Source: Dermatophilus congolensis (GTDB lineage Bacteria; Actinomycetota; Actinomycetes; Actinomycetales; Dermatophilaceae). From it: a stretch of 64,000 nucleotides of DNA. The stretch is from contig NZ_LT906453.1 in the NCBI RefSeq assembly GCF_900187045.1, forward strand, positions 1,240,001-1,304,000. The letters run 5' to 3'. Positions 26,717-36,660 of the stretch are shown here, piece by piece (within the stretch, counting starts at the first letter, position 1; the number at the start of each line of letters is the position of its first letter). The notes below the pieces were generated by a model. The model did no database searches. It saw nothing but the letters and a program-made list of their open reading frames with translations, and was not told the origin of the DNA. Both the position numbers and the translations under genes were made by a program.

Positions 26717-27732
26717 TAGAGTCCCTCTCCTTCTCCGAGTGTGGCGACCATGACTGCCTTGATGGTGTGCATGCGGTTTTCTGCTTGGTCGAAGACGACG
26801 GAGGCGTCTGATTCGAAGACGTCGTGGGTGACTTCGAGGGATTCCATGCCGGTCTTTTGGTAGATGTCTTCGCCGACGGTGGTGTTGCGGTCGTGAAAGG
26901 CGGGGAGGCAGTGGAGGAATTTGACGTTGGGGTTGCCGGTGGCGGCCATGAGTTCTTTGTTGACTTGGTAGGGCTTGAGTTGGGCGATGCGTGAGTCCCA
27001 AACCTCTTTGGGTTCGCCCATGGAGACCCATACGTCGGTGTAGATGAAGTCGCATCCTTCGACGCCCTTGGTGGGGTCGTCGGTGATAGTGACGGTGGCT
27101 CCGGTTTCTTTGGCGAGGCGTTCTGCTTCTTCGCGGACGGACTCTTCTGTGGCGAGTTCTTTGGGGCCAACCATGCGGACGTCCATGCCCATGAGGGCAC
27201 CGGCGATGAGGAGGGAGTTGGCAACGTTGTTGCGGGTGTCACCGACGTAGGCGAAGGTGATGTCTTTGTAGTCTTTGCCGCAGTGTTCGTGCATGGTGAG
27301 TTGGTCTGCGAGCATCTGGGTGGGGTGCCATTCGTCGGTGAGGCCGTTCCAGACGGGGACTCCAGAGAGTTCTGCGAGTTGTTCGACGTGTTCTTGTTTC
27401 TTGCCGCGGAATTCGATGCCGTCGTAGTAGCGGCCAAGGACGCGTGCGGTGTCGGCGACGGATTCTTTGTGGCCCATTTGGGAACCGCTGGGGTCGAGGT
27501 AGGTGACGTTTGCGCCTTGATCGTGGGCGGCTACTTCGAAGGAGCAGCGGGTGCGGGTGGAGGTTTTTTCGAAGATGAGGGCGATGTTTTTGTTGGCGAG
27601 GTAGTGCTGTTCGCGGTTTTCTTTTTTGGCTGCTTTGAGTTCTGCGGCGAGGGTGAGTAGGGAGAGCCATTCGTCGCGGCTGAAGTCGAGTTCTTTGAGG
27701 AAGTGGCGTCCGTGGAGGGCGTGCTTTGCCAT
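26716..27732 (-). CDS. arcB: Ornithine carbamoyltransferase, catabolic
   Basis: The 338-residue enzyme interconverts citrulline plus phosphate with ornithine plus carbamoyl phosphate. Carbamoyl-phosphate-binding residues are in [11 protein letters not shown] (STRTR at 58-62) and in the HPTQ motif of EWHPTQML; the ornithine loop and the HCLPAFHD motif are near residues 235 and 270. The family also serves arginine synthesis, but its position between arcA and arcC supports the catabolic role (the direction of phosphorolysis). A ribosome site AAAGGACC precedes the ATG on the minus strand. About 46 bases separate it from arcA. Confidence 0.94.
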   Translation of the reverse strand: MAKHALHGRHFLKELDFSRDEWLSLLTLAAELKAAKKENREQHYLANKNIALIFEKTSTRTRCSFEVAAHDQGANVTYLDPSGSQMGHKESVADTARVLGRYYDGIEFRGKKQEHVEQLAELSGVPVWNGLTDEWHPTQMLADQLTMHEHCGKDYKDITFAYVGDTRNNVANSLLIAGALMGMDVRMVGPKELATEESVREEAERLAKETGATVTITDDPTKGVEGCDFIYTDVWVSMGEPKEVWDSRIAQLKPYQVNKELMAATGNPNVKFLHCLPAFHDRNTTVGEDIYQKTGMESLEVTHDVFESDASVVFDQAENRMHTIKAVMVATLGEGEGL

Positions 27733-27778
27733 GGGGGGTCCTTTCGGTGGTTTTGGGGTGTGTAGTGGTAAGTCGTGG

Positions 27779-29023
27779 TTAGTAGTTGATGGGGTCGCGG
27801 TCGATGGGGCAGGTCATGCAGTGGCCGCCGCCGCGTCCGCGTCCGAGTTCGTAGCCGGGGATTTCGAGGACTTCGATGCCGGCTTTGCGGAGGTTGTCGT
27901 TGATGGAGTGGTTGCGGTCGTAGGCCACGACGACGCCGTCGTCGAGGGCGACGACGTTGTTTCCGTCGTCCCACTGTTCGCGTTCGGAGCCGAGTCGGCC
28001 TGCGGAGGAGGAGATGGGGTGGAGCTTTGTGCCGAGGGCGTCGCTGACGACGTCGATCCAGTTGCCTTCGTCGTGGGTGACTTCGATGCCTCCTCGTGCG
28101 GTGTCGCTGGGGCGCAGGGAGAAGGCGGTGAGTTGTTCGACGACGGGTTCGTAGACGTTGACGACTTCGCGGGAGCAGAAGGTGAAGATGGTGTCTAGGT
28201 GCATGGTGGCGCGGTCGCGGGGCATGCGTGCTGCGATGACGCGTTCGGCGCCGCCGCCTTCGAAAAGGCCTTTTGCTAGGCGGGAGACTGCTTGGTAGGT
28301 GGAGCGTTCGCCCATGCCGACCAGGACGATGCCGTTTCCGATGGGCATGATGTCTCCTCCTTCGATGAAGGAGTGTCCTTGGTTGCCTTCGGATGCGTCG
28401 AACCAGATGGGGAAGTCGTAGTTGAATTCGGGGTGGAATTGGTAGATGGCTTTGACCAGGGTGCTTTCCCAGCTGCGGGCGCCCCAGAACATGGAGTTGA
28501 TGGAGACGCCTTGGTAGATCCAGGCGGAGTTGTCTCGGGTGAAGATTGAGTTGGGTAGGGGGGCGATGAGTAGTTCTGGTTCGTTGGTGTTGACGTGGTA
28601 TGGCTTGATGCCGCTGCCGAAGAGGTCTTGGGGGACTTCGTCGGAGACCAGGCCGCCGACGAGGTAGTCGGCGAGTTCGCTGGCGGGTAGTTCGTCCATC
28701 CAGGCGCGCAGGTCTTCGGAGACTCCGTAGCCCATGGTGCGGTGGGTGACGCGTCGGTCGAGGATCCAGGCGCGGTGTTCGGGTGTGTTGAGAACGTCGG
28801 CGAGTAGTTCGGTGAAGTTCAGGACTTTGATGTCTCGTTCTTCCATGAGTGAGACGAATTGTGCGTGGTGTTTTTGTGCTTGAGAGACGTTGAGGACGTC
28901 GTCGAAGAGTAGGCCGTGACAGTTGGTGGGGGTGAGGTGTTCATGGGCGCGTCCGGGTGGGCAAACCATGACTCTGCGTAGTTTTCCAGCTTCTGACCAG
29001 ACGCCTTTGGTGGTTTCGGCCAT
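27779..29023 (-). CDS. arcA: Arginine deiminase
   Basis: ArcA hydrolyses arginine to citrulline and ammonia, the first step of the pathway. The 414-residue protein shows the guanidino-modifying fold with FTRDNSAWI and [10 protein letters not shown] in the middle, the catalytic acidic and His region around EGGDIMPIG and MHLDTIFTF, and the nucleophile Cys402 in GGGHCMTCP near the C-terminus. The length is typical (about 410). I chose the ATG at 29023 because GAAAGGA lies just upstream; an in-frame start eight codons earlier has none. It lies between arcD and arcB in one minus-strand operon. Confidence 0.96.
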   Translation of the reverse strand: MAETTKGVWSEAGKLRRVMVCPPGRAHEHLTPTNCHGLLFDDVLNVSQAQKHHAQFVSLMEERDIKVLNFTELLADVLNTPEHRAWILDRRVTHRTMGYGVSEDLRAWMDELPASELADYLVGGLVSDEVPQDLFGSGIKPYHVNTNEPELLIAPLPNSIFTRDNSAWIYQGVSINSMFWGARSWESTLVKAIYQFHPEFNYDFPIWFDASEGNQGHSFIEGGDIMPIGNGIVLVGMGERSTYQAVSRLAKGLFEGGGAERVIAARMPRDRATMHLDTIFTFCSREVVNVYEPVVEQLTAFSLRPSDTARGGIEVTHDEGNWIDVVSDALGTKLHPISSSAGRLGSEREQWDDGNNVVALDDGVVVAYDRNHSINDNLRKAGIEVLEIPGYELGRGRGGGHCMTCPIDRDPINY

Positions 29024-29072
29024 GACGTTTCCTTTCGTGCGTGTCACGGGTGTGGCTGGTGTGGGTGGGGTT

Positions 29073-30524
29073 TTAGAGTGATAGGTGGCCGGTGCTTAGG
29101 CCCCAGATCGCGTATATGGAGGTGATGAGGAAGAAGAGGAAGACGATGGTGTCGATCTTGTCGAATACTTTGAGGCCGGATTTTTTACGTGCGACGACGT
29201 AGAACGGGGTGCCGATGAGGTAGAAGAGGCCTACGTAGAGCAGGTAGGTAAGGCCGGCTGCGTAGAGGAGCCAGAAGGCGTAGATGGTTCCTAGGAGGCC
29301 GACCAGGATGGCTGCGGTAGAGCGGTTTTCTTTGGCGCGGAAAGCTTCGAGTAGTTGGAATGTTGCGGAGAAGAGGTAGGGCAGGAGGATGAGTGCTGAG
29401 GCTAGGAGGGCGAGTTGGGTGTAGGTGGATGAGTTGAACAGGGTCCAGATGAGCATGAGCTGGACGCAGATGCTGGTGAGCCACATGGCGCCGGCGGGGG
29501 TGCCGTTGTTGTTTGCTTTGCCGAACCAGGCGGGGAAGGTGTTGTCTAGGGCGGGGGCGCGGAGGATTTCGGCGCACATGAGGGACCAGGACAGGAGGGC
29601 TCCGATGAGGGAGATGGCTAGTCCGAAGGCGATGATTTTAGCGCCCCAGGGGCCGACTGCTGCGGTGAGTACTCTGCCCAGGGATGGGTTGGCGAGGTTG
29701 GCTAGTTCGGTGCGGGGGACGATGCCGTAGCTGAGGATGTTGACGAATAGCAGTAGTGCTAGGACGGAGACGAAGCCGATGATGGTGGCTTTGCCGACGT
29801 CGGAGCGGGTGCGTGCGCGTTCGGAGAAGATTGATGCGCCTTCGACGCCGATGAAGACCCATACGGTGACGAGCATCATGCTTTTGACTTGGTCGAGGGT
29901 GGAGCCGAGGTTGGTGTCGGCGGTTCCCCAGAAGTCTGCGGAGAAGATGCCTGCGTCGAATGAGATGACTGCGATGATGATGAAGACGAGCAGGGGCAGG
30001 ATTTTCGCAATGGTTACGACGAGGTTGATGAAGGCGGCTTCGCGCATTCCTCGTAGGAGGAGGAAGTGGTAGACCCAGACGAGGATGGAGGCTACTGTGA
30101 TGGCTTGGCGGGTGTTGCCGTCGCCGAATCCGGGGAAGAAGACACCAAGGGCTGCCATGAGTAGGACCATGTAGCCGACGTTGCCCATCCATGCGGAGAG
30201 CCAGTAGCCCCAGGCTGATGAGAAGCCGGTGTAGTTACCGAATCCGGCTTTTGCGTATCCGTAGACGCCTGCGTCGATCTCTGGGCGGGAGATGGCTAGG
30301 CGTTGGAAGACCATGGCGAGCATGAGCATGCCGAAGCCGGTGATGATCCAGCCGATGATGAGGGGGCCGGGGGCGGCTGCGCTGGCCATTTGGGAGGGGA
30401 GGGAGAAGATCCCGCCGCCGATCATCGAGCCGATGACGAGTGCGGTCAGGGCGGTGACGGAGATTGTGTCTGGTTTAATGTTGGTGGGTGCTGTGTTGTT
30501 GGTGTCGGCTGTGTGTGTGGACAC
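29073..30524 (-). CDS. arcD: Arginine:ornithine antiporter
   Basis: ArcD, a basic-amino-acid antiporter of the APC superfamily, exchanges external arginine for ornithine made by the pathway. The 483-residue protein has about 12-13 membrane helices, starting with the APC signature [13 protein letters not shown] in helix 1, and continuing with [27 protein letters not shown] and [16 protein letters not shown] prefer the GTG at 30524 because GAAGGAG lies eight bases upstream on the minus strand; an ATG at 30572 would add 16 residues. It is the first gene of arcD-arcA-arcB-arcC. The upstream AT-rich region (30573-30734) should hold the promoter. Confidence 0.94.
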   Translation of the reverse strand: MSTHTADTNNTAPTNIKPDTISVTALTALVIGSMIGGGIFSLPSQMASAAAPGPLIIGWIITGFGMLMLAMVFQRLAISRPEIDAGVYGYAKAGFGNYTGFSSAWGYWLSAWMGNVGYMVLLMAALGVFFPGFGDGNTRQAITVASILVWVYHFLLLRGMREAAFINLVVTIAKILPLLVFIIIAVISFDAGIFSADFWGTADTNLGSTLDQVKSMMLVTVWVFIGVEGASIFSERARTRSDVGKATIIGFVSVLALLLFVNILSYGIVPRTELANLANPSLGRVLTAAVGPWGAKIIAFGLAISLIGALLSWSLMCAEILRAPALDNTFPAWFGKANNNGTPAGAMWLTSICVQLMLIWTLFNSSTYTQLALLASALILLPYLFSATFQLLEAFRAKENRSTAAILVGLLGTIYAFWLLYAAGLTYLLYVGLFYLIGTPFYVVARKKSGLKVFDKIDTIVFLFFLITSIYAIWGLSTGHLSL

Positions 30525-30590
30525 GGGGACCACTCCTTCGTGGGGTGCGAAGTGGGGTGACTTCGTAAACATAGTGGGTTTTATGGGGAT

Positions 30591-30660
30591 TTGAATAGGT
30601 AATTAGCGTATAAATCTATTACCGCGCCCCTGTATACATATGAAAATATACACGCGTATA
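30591..30660 (-). promoter_or_regulatory. Probable arc operon promoter/operator region
   Basis: This strikingly AT-rich stretch lies upstream of arcD and contains two inverted repeats. GGTAAT at 30598-30603 pairs with ATTACC at 30618-30623, and TGTATA at 30631-30636 with TATACA at 30647-30652. Such paired AT-rich sites suit binding by ArgR or by a CRP/FNR-type regulator. I could not match a specific consensus, so the factor is unknown. Confidence 0.45.
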
Positions 30661-30734
30661 GATGTGGTTTTCAGTTCATTTGGCTTCTCCTGGGGTCGGA
30701 TGGATCGCTAGCAGGTATTTATATTCCTGCTGTT

Positions 30735-31055
30735 TCAGAGGGTGCTCATGTTGATTTGGGGGCCTAGTAGGTCGCCGAGTGGGCTGATGAGCTGCTTGGC
30801 TGTGGAGTGGTCGGTGCAGATGAGTAGGACTGAGTCATTTCCGGCGATAGTGCCAAGAGTTCCAGGGAAGTTGGCGCGATCGACGGCGCGCGCTACGTAG
30901 TTGGCTCCTCCGGCAACGGTGCGGATGAGGATGCGGTGGTTAATAACTTGGAACGAGGACCAGAGTCCTTGTTCCCGTAGTGGTTCAGTGGGGTCAATGC
31001 CGTGACGGGTCCAGCGCGTGCCTGGGTTCGGGAGGCTGGTCGTGTCGTCGTCCAT
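30735..31055 (-). CDS. ArgR C-terminal-domain-only protein (lacks winged helix)
   Basis: The 106-residue product matches only the effector half of ArgR. Residues about 35-95 (REQGLWSSFQVINHRILIRTVAGGANYVARAVDRANFPGTLGTIAGNDSVLLI is too long to align in full here) follow the ArgR C-domain closely, with FPGTLGTIAGNDS matching LPGVLGTVAGDDT of the full repressor at 25160-25699. The first of the paired Asp that contact arginine is Asn. The DNA-binding winged helix is absent; upstream in-frame codons (to 31160) contain only TTSRD, faintly like the ArgR LSRD helix. It diverges in role from argR and lies just upstream of arcD, on the same strand. It may be a sensor or trimerisation partner of ArgR, or a decayed paralogue. 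GGAG lies nine bases before the ATG. Confidence 0.6.
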   Translation of the reverse strand: MDDDTTSLPNPGTRWTRHGIDPTEPLREQGLWSSFQVINHRILIRTVAGGANYVARAVDRANFPGTLGTIAGNDSVLLICTDHSTAKQLISPLGDLLGPQINMSTL

Positions 31056-31370
31056 GGTTGAGTGCTCCGGTTGTGTTGCTTTATGGGTGCATGGAAAGCG
31101 TGGCCAGGCTAGTCCTCTTGGCTGGGTATCTCTCGAGGTGGTGAAGGGGGTAGCTGGCAAGGAGCGGTGTAAATGTGATTTTCGACATTTTATTGCTTGA
31201 GTGTTGTTTTTCGCTCATTTCGAGGCGTAATTTGTATACCTTGGCGGGGTTTTAGGTGCGTTTTATTTGATTAATTCATCATATGGATGAATATTTTTGA
31301 ACTCTTTTTGAGGATGCGCGGTGGGGGGAAGTGCATGCGGTTTAGGTATACCGAGATTTATTGGTAGTGA
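31056..31370. other. Gene-poor, AT-rich intergenic stretch
   Basis: No convincing gene is present between the ArgR-like gene and the yyaL terminator. The middle (31190-31310) is AT-rich and contains the inverted repeat ATTCATC (31274-31280) / GATGAAT (31286-31292), made of halves resembling the TGAAT/ATTCA halves of arginine boxes but in the opposite order. It probably holds the promoter of the ArgR-like gene. Confidence 0.45.
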
Positions 31371-31421
31371 AATGGTGAGTGGCGGTAACCAATGCACTTT
31401 TGGTTACCGCCACTCACCATT
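31371..31421 (-). terminator. Terminator after yyaL
   Basis: A perfect 21-bp stem (31371-31391 with 31401-31421) with a 9-nt loop lies 16 bases downstream of the yyaL stop on the minus strand. Confidence 0.75.
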
Positions 31422-31437
31422 GTGTGAAGGCTTGTGG

Positions 31438-33219
<1,782 letters not shown>

Positions 33220-33274
33220 GCCTACACGGTAGGTGAGGTGGCGCTGCGGGCGCGATGCTGAGGCGGGTGGATGT

Positions 33275-33324
33275 GCCAGTGGGGGTGGGGGAAGCATGTG
33301 TGTGCTTCCCCCACCCCCACTGGC
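33275..33324 (-). terminator. Very strong hairpin between tpx and yyaL
   Basis: A perfect 22-bp, GC-rich stem (33275-33296 with 33303-33324) with a 6-nt loop lies 17 bases beyond the tpx stop. On the minus strand there is no U-tract; on the plus strand the following bases are T-rich. Confidence 0.75.
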
Positions 33325-33340
33325 TGTTGGTGTTTTTAGG

Positions 33341-33838
33341 TCAGGCGAGAGCTTTAAGGGTTGCTTCGTAGTTGGGCTCTTGGCCGATTTCGGGGACCTG
33401 TTCGGTGTGGATGATGGTGCCGTCGGTGTCGATGACGACGATGGCCCGGGAGAGCAGTCCTGCGAGGGGGCCGTCGGTGAGGGTGACTCCGTAGTCCTGG
33501 CCGAAGGTGGAACGGAAGGCTGAGGCGGAGGTGACGTTGTCGATGCCTTCAGCGCCGCAGAAGCGTTTCAGGGCGAAGGGTAGGTCCATGGAGATGGCTA
33601 GGACTGTGGTGTTGTCGAGTGAGGCTGCTTTTTCGTTGAACTGGCGCACCGATGCGGCGCAGACGTCGGTGTCGATGCTGGGGAAGATGTTCAGGACGAT
33701 GCGGCGACCTTTGAATGTGTCGAGGTTGATGTCAGACAGGTCGGCTGCGGTGAGGGTGAACGCTGGGGCTTGGGTGCCGTTGGTGGGCAGGGAGCCAATG
33801 GAGTTGATGGGGTTACCGCCGAGGGTGATCTGTGCCAT
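33341..33838 (-). CDS. tpx: Thiol peroxidase, atypical 2-Cys peroxiredoxin
   Basis: Tpx reduces hydroperoxides using thioredoxin. The 165-residue protein has the Tpx motif FPSIDTDVCAASVRQFNE with the peroxidatic Cys near residue 60 (Thr two residues before it), SMDLPFALKRFCGAEGI with the resolving Cys near 94, and RAIVVIDTDG near the C-terminus. The length is normal. Start ATG 33838 or, two codons earlier, GTG 33844. It diverges from the cbiM transporter operon, with a 230-base gap containing no recognised riboswitch. Confidence 0.95.
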   Translation of the reverse strand: MAQITLGGNPINSIGSLPTNGTQAPAFTLTAADLSDINLDTFKGRRIVLNIFPSIDTDVCAASVRQFNEKAASLDNTTVLAISMDLPFALKRFCGAEGIDNVTSASAFRSTFGQDYGVTLTDGPLAGLLSRAIVVIDTDGTIIHTEQVPEIGQEPNYEATLKALA

Positions 33839-34073
33839 AGGCACGTTTCTAACAGACCCAGATGTGATGCGACAGATTGTTCTGCTGTGTGTTTGCTGGA
33901 GGGCGCGGTGACATGCTTGGTAGGTCAGAGCGGGAGTTGTGAGTAGACCGTTGTGATCCGGGGCTACTCGTGTCGTTGCTTGCTTGTATTCGCGTGTTGT
34001 GCGGGTGGGGTTTAAGCAAAGATTCGTTCCGTTTCGTTTCGAGAGGTCGTTGGTTCTCGGGAGGTCGGTAGCA

Positions 34074-34767
34074 ATGCATATCGCTGAGGGGTTTTTACCT
34101 GTTGGCCACTGTGTGGCGTGGGGGGGTTGTGTCGGCTCCGTTTGTTGTGCATGGGGCGCGGGCGGTGTTGATTGAGACGCGTGAGCGTCCTGAGAATCGT
34201 GTGTTGTTGGGCGCTGCGGGGGCGTTTACGTTTGTTTTGTCTGCGATTAAGTTGCCGAGTTTGTCAGGTAGTTCTGGTCATCCGACGGGAACTGGGTTGG
34301 GTGCGGTGTTGTTTAGGCCGCCGGTGATGGCGTTTTTATCAACGGTGGTGTTGTTGTTTCAGGCCTTGCTGTTGGCTCACGGTGGTTTGACAACGTTGGG
34401 GGCCAATGTGTTTTCGATGGGTGTGGTGGGGCCGTGGGTGGGTTCTGCGGCGTGGTCGGTGTTTCGGTTTGTGGGGCGCGAAGTTGGTGTTTTCGCTGCG
34501 TTGGCGTTGGCGGATTTGTCTACGTATTGCGTTACGAGCGTGCAGTTGGCGTTGGCATACCCAGATGCTGTTTCGGGTGTGATGGGTTCTGCGGTGAAGT
34601 TTTTGGGGGTTTTTGCGCTGACGCAGGTGCCGTTGGCTTTGGCTGAGGGTGTGGTTGGTGTTTTGGTGTTCCGGTGGTTGGGTCGGGTGGCTTTGCCGGA
34701 GTTGCGGGGGTTGGGCGTGGCTTCGAAGGTTTCTGATGTTCAGGGGTCTGTGGAGGTTGTGCGATGA
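34074..34767 (+). CDS. cbiM: Cobalt/nickel ECF transporter substrate-binding subunit CbiM, apparent frameshift
   Basis: CbiM is the membrane S-component that binds the metal ion. It begins with the essential metal-binding N-terminus [17 protein letters not shown] (His2 present) from ATG 34074, preceded by GGGAGG. That frame ends early, at 34175. The rest of CbiM ([13 protein letters not shown] ... [23 protein letters not shown] ... [20 protein letters not shown]) runs in the +1 frame to 34767. Removing one G from the seven-G run at 34120-34126 restores a continuous protein of about 230 residues. It may be a sequencing error, a true null, or slippage/phase variation. A shorter start (TTG 34102) would lose the metal site. 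It overlaps cbiN by four bases. Confidence 0.85.
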
Positions 34768-35096
34768 AGCGCTCATTGGTGAGTAGTTGGGTGTTGGGTG
34801 GGGTGTTGGTTGCTTTGTTGGTGTGTTGTTTTGTGGTGGGGTCGGGGCGTTCTGGTGGTGGTGAGGAATCGTTTGCTGGCACGGATTCTGTGGTGACGCA
34901 GATGATTGCTGACAGTGGTGTGCAACCGTGGTTTGAGCCGATTTTTGAACCGAAGTCTGGTGAGGTGGAGTCTGGCTTGTTTGCGGTGCAGGCTGCGGCT
35001 GGTGGTGTGTTGTTTGGGTATTGCTTCGGGGTGTTGCGTGAGCGTGCGCGGCGGAGGGGGTCGGTGGTAGCAGGTGTAGAGGTAGAGAAGGAGTGA
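34764..35096 (+). CDS. cbiN: Cobalt transport accessory protein CbiN
   Basis: The 110-residue protein has two membrane helices (about 8-27 and 72-90) flanking an extracytoplasmic loop with [32 protein letters not shown], which matches the PWFxPlFEPpSGEiEsLLFalQAaiGa block of CbiN. CbiN is a transient partner that makes CbiM competent for metal binding. Its ATG overlaps the cbiM stop (ATGA), and its end overlaps the cbiQ GTG by four bases, so the operon is tightly coupled. The base composition is very G+T-rich. CbiN is larger at the C-terminus than most, with a basic tail. Confidence 0.88.
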   Translation: MKRSLVSSWVLGGVLVALLVCCFVVGSGRSGGGEESFAGTDSVVTQMIADSGVQPWFEPIFEPKSGEVESGLFAVQAAAGGVLFGYCFGVLRERARRRGSVVAGVEVEKE

Positions 35097-35848
35097 GCGG
35101 TTACGGGTTTGCTGTTGACGCCGCTGCCTGGGGTAGTCCTTGGCGGCGGCGTTGTGTGCGGGATAAATCGGTGTTGTCGTTGGGTTTGTTGGGGTGTGTG
35201 CTGGCTTTGCCGTGGCAGGTGGGTGTGGTGGCTGCGGTGGTGTCGGTGGCGGCGTTGGCTGGGCCTGCGCGGGTTCCGGTGGGGTTGTTGGTGCGGGCTT
35301 TGCGGGTTCCTGTGGGGTTTGTGGTTGTGGGGGCTTTGACGGTGGCGGTGAGTGTGGGGGGTGATTTGGTGGTGTCGGTCACGGCTGAGTCTGTAGCTTC
35401 GGCGTGGGTGGCGTTGGTGCGTGGGGTTGCTGGGACGTGTGCGGTGTTTGTGTTGGGGGCTACTACGCCGATGGTTGATGTGTTGGCGTCGTTGCAGCGG
35501 TTGGGGGTTCCTGCTGCGTTGGTGGATGTGGCGGGGTTGATGTACCGGCTTGTTTTTGTGTTTGTGGAGTCGGTGGAGGCGGTGACTTCTGCGCAGGTGG
35601 CGAGGTTAGTTTATGTGTCGCGTAGGGCTGCGGCGAGGTCGGCGGCGGGGTTGATGGGGTCTGTGATGGTGCGTGCGTGGTCGAGGTCGGTGCGGTTGGA
35701 GTCGGGGTTGGCTGGTCGGGGGTTTGTTGATGAGTTGGTGACGTTGGAGCCGTTGCGGGTGCGGTCGTGGAGGTTTGTGGTGGTTTCGGTTGTGGTTGTT
35801 GTGGGGGTTGTGTTGCTGGGTTTGGGGGTTGAGGGAGTGTTTGGGTGA
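35093..35848 (+). CDS. cbiQ: ECF transporter transmembrane subunit CbiQ
   Basis: The 251-residue T-component couples ATP hydrolysis to CbiM. It has about five membrane helices and the two cytoplasmic coupling helices with Ala-Arg motifs typical of EcfT: SAQVARLVYVSRRAAAR near 165 and WSRSVRLESGLAGRGF near 195. GVPAALVDVAGLMYRLVFVFVESV is also characteristic. It starts with GTG at 35093, overlapping cbiN, and overlaps cbiO by four bases. Very G+T-rich codons, with Val and Leu mostly GTG and TTG, are shared with its neighbours. Confidence 0.9.
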   Translation: MSGYGFAVDAAAWGSPWRRRCVRDKSVLSLGLLGCVLALPWQVGVVAAVVSVAALAGPARVPVGLLVRALRVPVGFVVVGALTVAVSVGGDLVVSVTAESVASAWVALVRGVAGTCAVFVLGATTPMVDVLASLQRLGVPAALVDVAGLMYRLVFVFVESVEAVTSAQVARLVYVSRRAAARSAAGLMGSVMVRAWSRSVRLESGLAGRGFVDELVTLEPLRVRSWRFVVVSVVVVVGVVLLGLGVEGVFG

Positions 35849-36660
35849 TGGATAGTTCTGTGGGGCTTGCTGCGCGGTCAGTGTCGTTTGGGTATGGCGA
35901 GTTGGGGGTGTTGTCGGGGGTTGATTTTGTGGTGCCGGTGGGTTGTCGGGTGGCGTTGTTGGGGGCAAATGGGTGTGGGAAGACAACGTTGCTGAGGTTG
36001 TTGTCGGGGGCGTTGCGGCCTTCGTCGGGTCAGGTGTTGGTTGATGGGGTGGCTTTGCGGCCAAGTAGGGAGGGGTTGCGCCGGCATCGGCAGATGGTGC
36101 AGTTGGTGTTGCAGGATCCGGATGATCAGTTGTTTTCTGCGGATGTGTATCGGGATGTGAGTTTTGGACCGGTGAATTTGGGGTTGGGGGTGGCGCAGGC
36201 GAGGGAGAGGGTGCAGGAGGCGTTGTCGTTGTTGGATATTGCTGACTTGGCACACCGGCCTACGCATGCGTTGTCGTTTGGTCAGCGTAAGCGGGTGGCG
36301 ATTGCTGGTGCGGTCGCGATGCGGCCGCGTTTTTTGTTACTTGATGAGCCGACTGCGGGGTTGGATTCGGCTGAGGTGGATGAGTTTGTGGTGGCGTTGG
36401 AGCGTTTGGAGTCGGCGGGGACGACTGTGGTGGTGGCTACGCATGATGTTGATTGGGCGTTGGCGTGGGCGGATGTTGGGGCGGTTGTTTCCGGTGGCCA
36501 GGTGTGTTGTGGCCCGGTTGCCGAGGTTTTGGGGCAGGGGTCTAGGGTGCGTGTTCCGTGGGTTTTGGAGTTGGTGTCGCGGTTGGGTTTGGAGGTGGAT
36601 CCGTTGCCGCGTTCTTTGGATGATGTCGTGGAGGTGTTGCGGGCTAGGGGGCGTTTTTAG
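35845..36660 (+). CDS. cbiO: ECF transporter ATP-binding subunit CbiO
   Basis: The 271-residue ABC ATPase has Walker A (LLGANGCGKTTLL near residue 38), a Q-loop (VQLVLQDPDDQLFSADV near 90), an ABC signature variant (LSFGQRKRVAIAGA near 144) and Walker B with the switch region (FLLLDEPTAGLD near 163; His in THDVDWA near 198). DPDDQLF is the characteristic EcfA-type Q-helix. It energises the CbiMNQ transporter in the cytoplasm. The start is GTG 35845 or ATG 35848. Its stop overlaps the stop region of the minus-strand lipoprotein gene, leaving no space for a terminator. Confidence 0.93.
   Translation: MMDSSVGLAARSVSFGYGELGVLSGVDFVVPVGCRVALLGANGCGKTTLLRLLSGALRPSSGQVLVDGVALRPSREGLRRHRQMVQLVLQDPDDQLFSADVYRDVSFGPVNLGLGVAQARERVQEALSLLDIADLAHRPTHALSFGQRKRVAIAGAVAMRPRFLLLDEPTAGLDSAEVDEFVVALERLESAGTTVVVATHDVDWALAWADVGAVVSGGQVCCGPVAEVLGQGSRVRVPWVLELVSRLGLEVDPLPRSLDDVVEVLRARGRF

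Noticed and set aside
26716-27055. Long upstream extension of the arcC reading frame
   Set aside because: The extension lies entirely inside arcB in another frame, and the conserved carbamate kinase N-terminus begins at 26716.
25017-27974. Several long Arg/Pro/His-rich frames overlapping the arc genes
   Set aside because: Their composition is that of out-of-frame GC-rich sequence, and each is overlaid by a clearly identified arc or argR gene.
33845-34073. Possible cobalamin or NiCo riboswitch upstream of cbiM
   Set aside because: No B12-box or other conserved riboswitch core was found in the region, only a good ribosome site before the ATG.
34141-36660. Foreign origin for the G+T-rich cbiMNQO genes
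   Set aside because: The G/T richness of the plus strand is also seen in neighbouring genes on both strands, which fits replication-strand bias rather than transfer.
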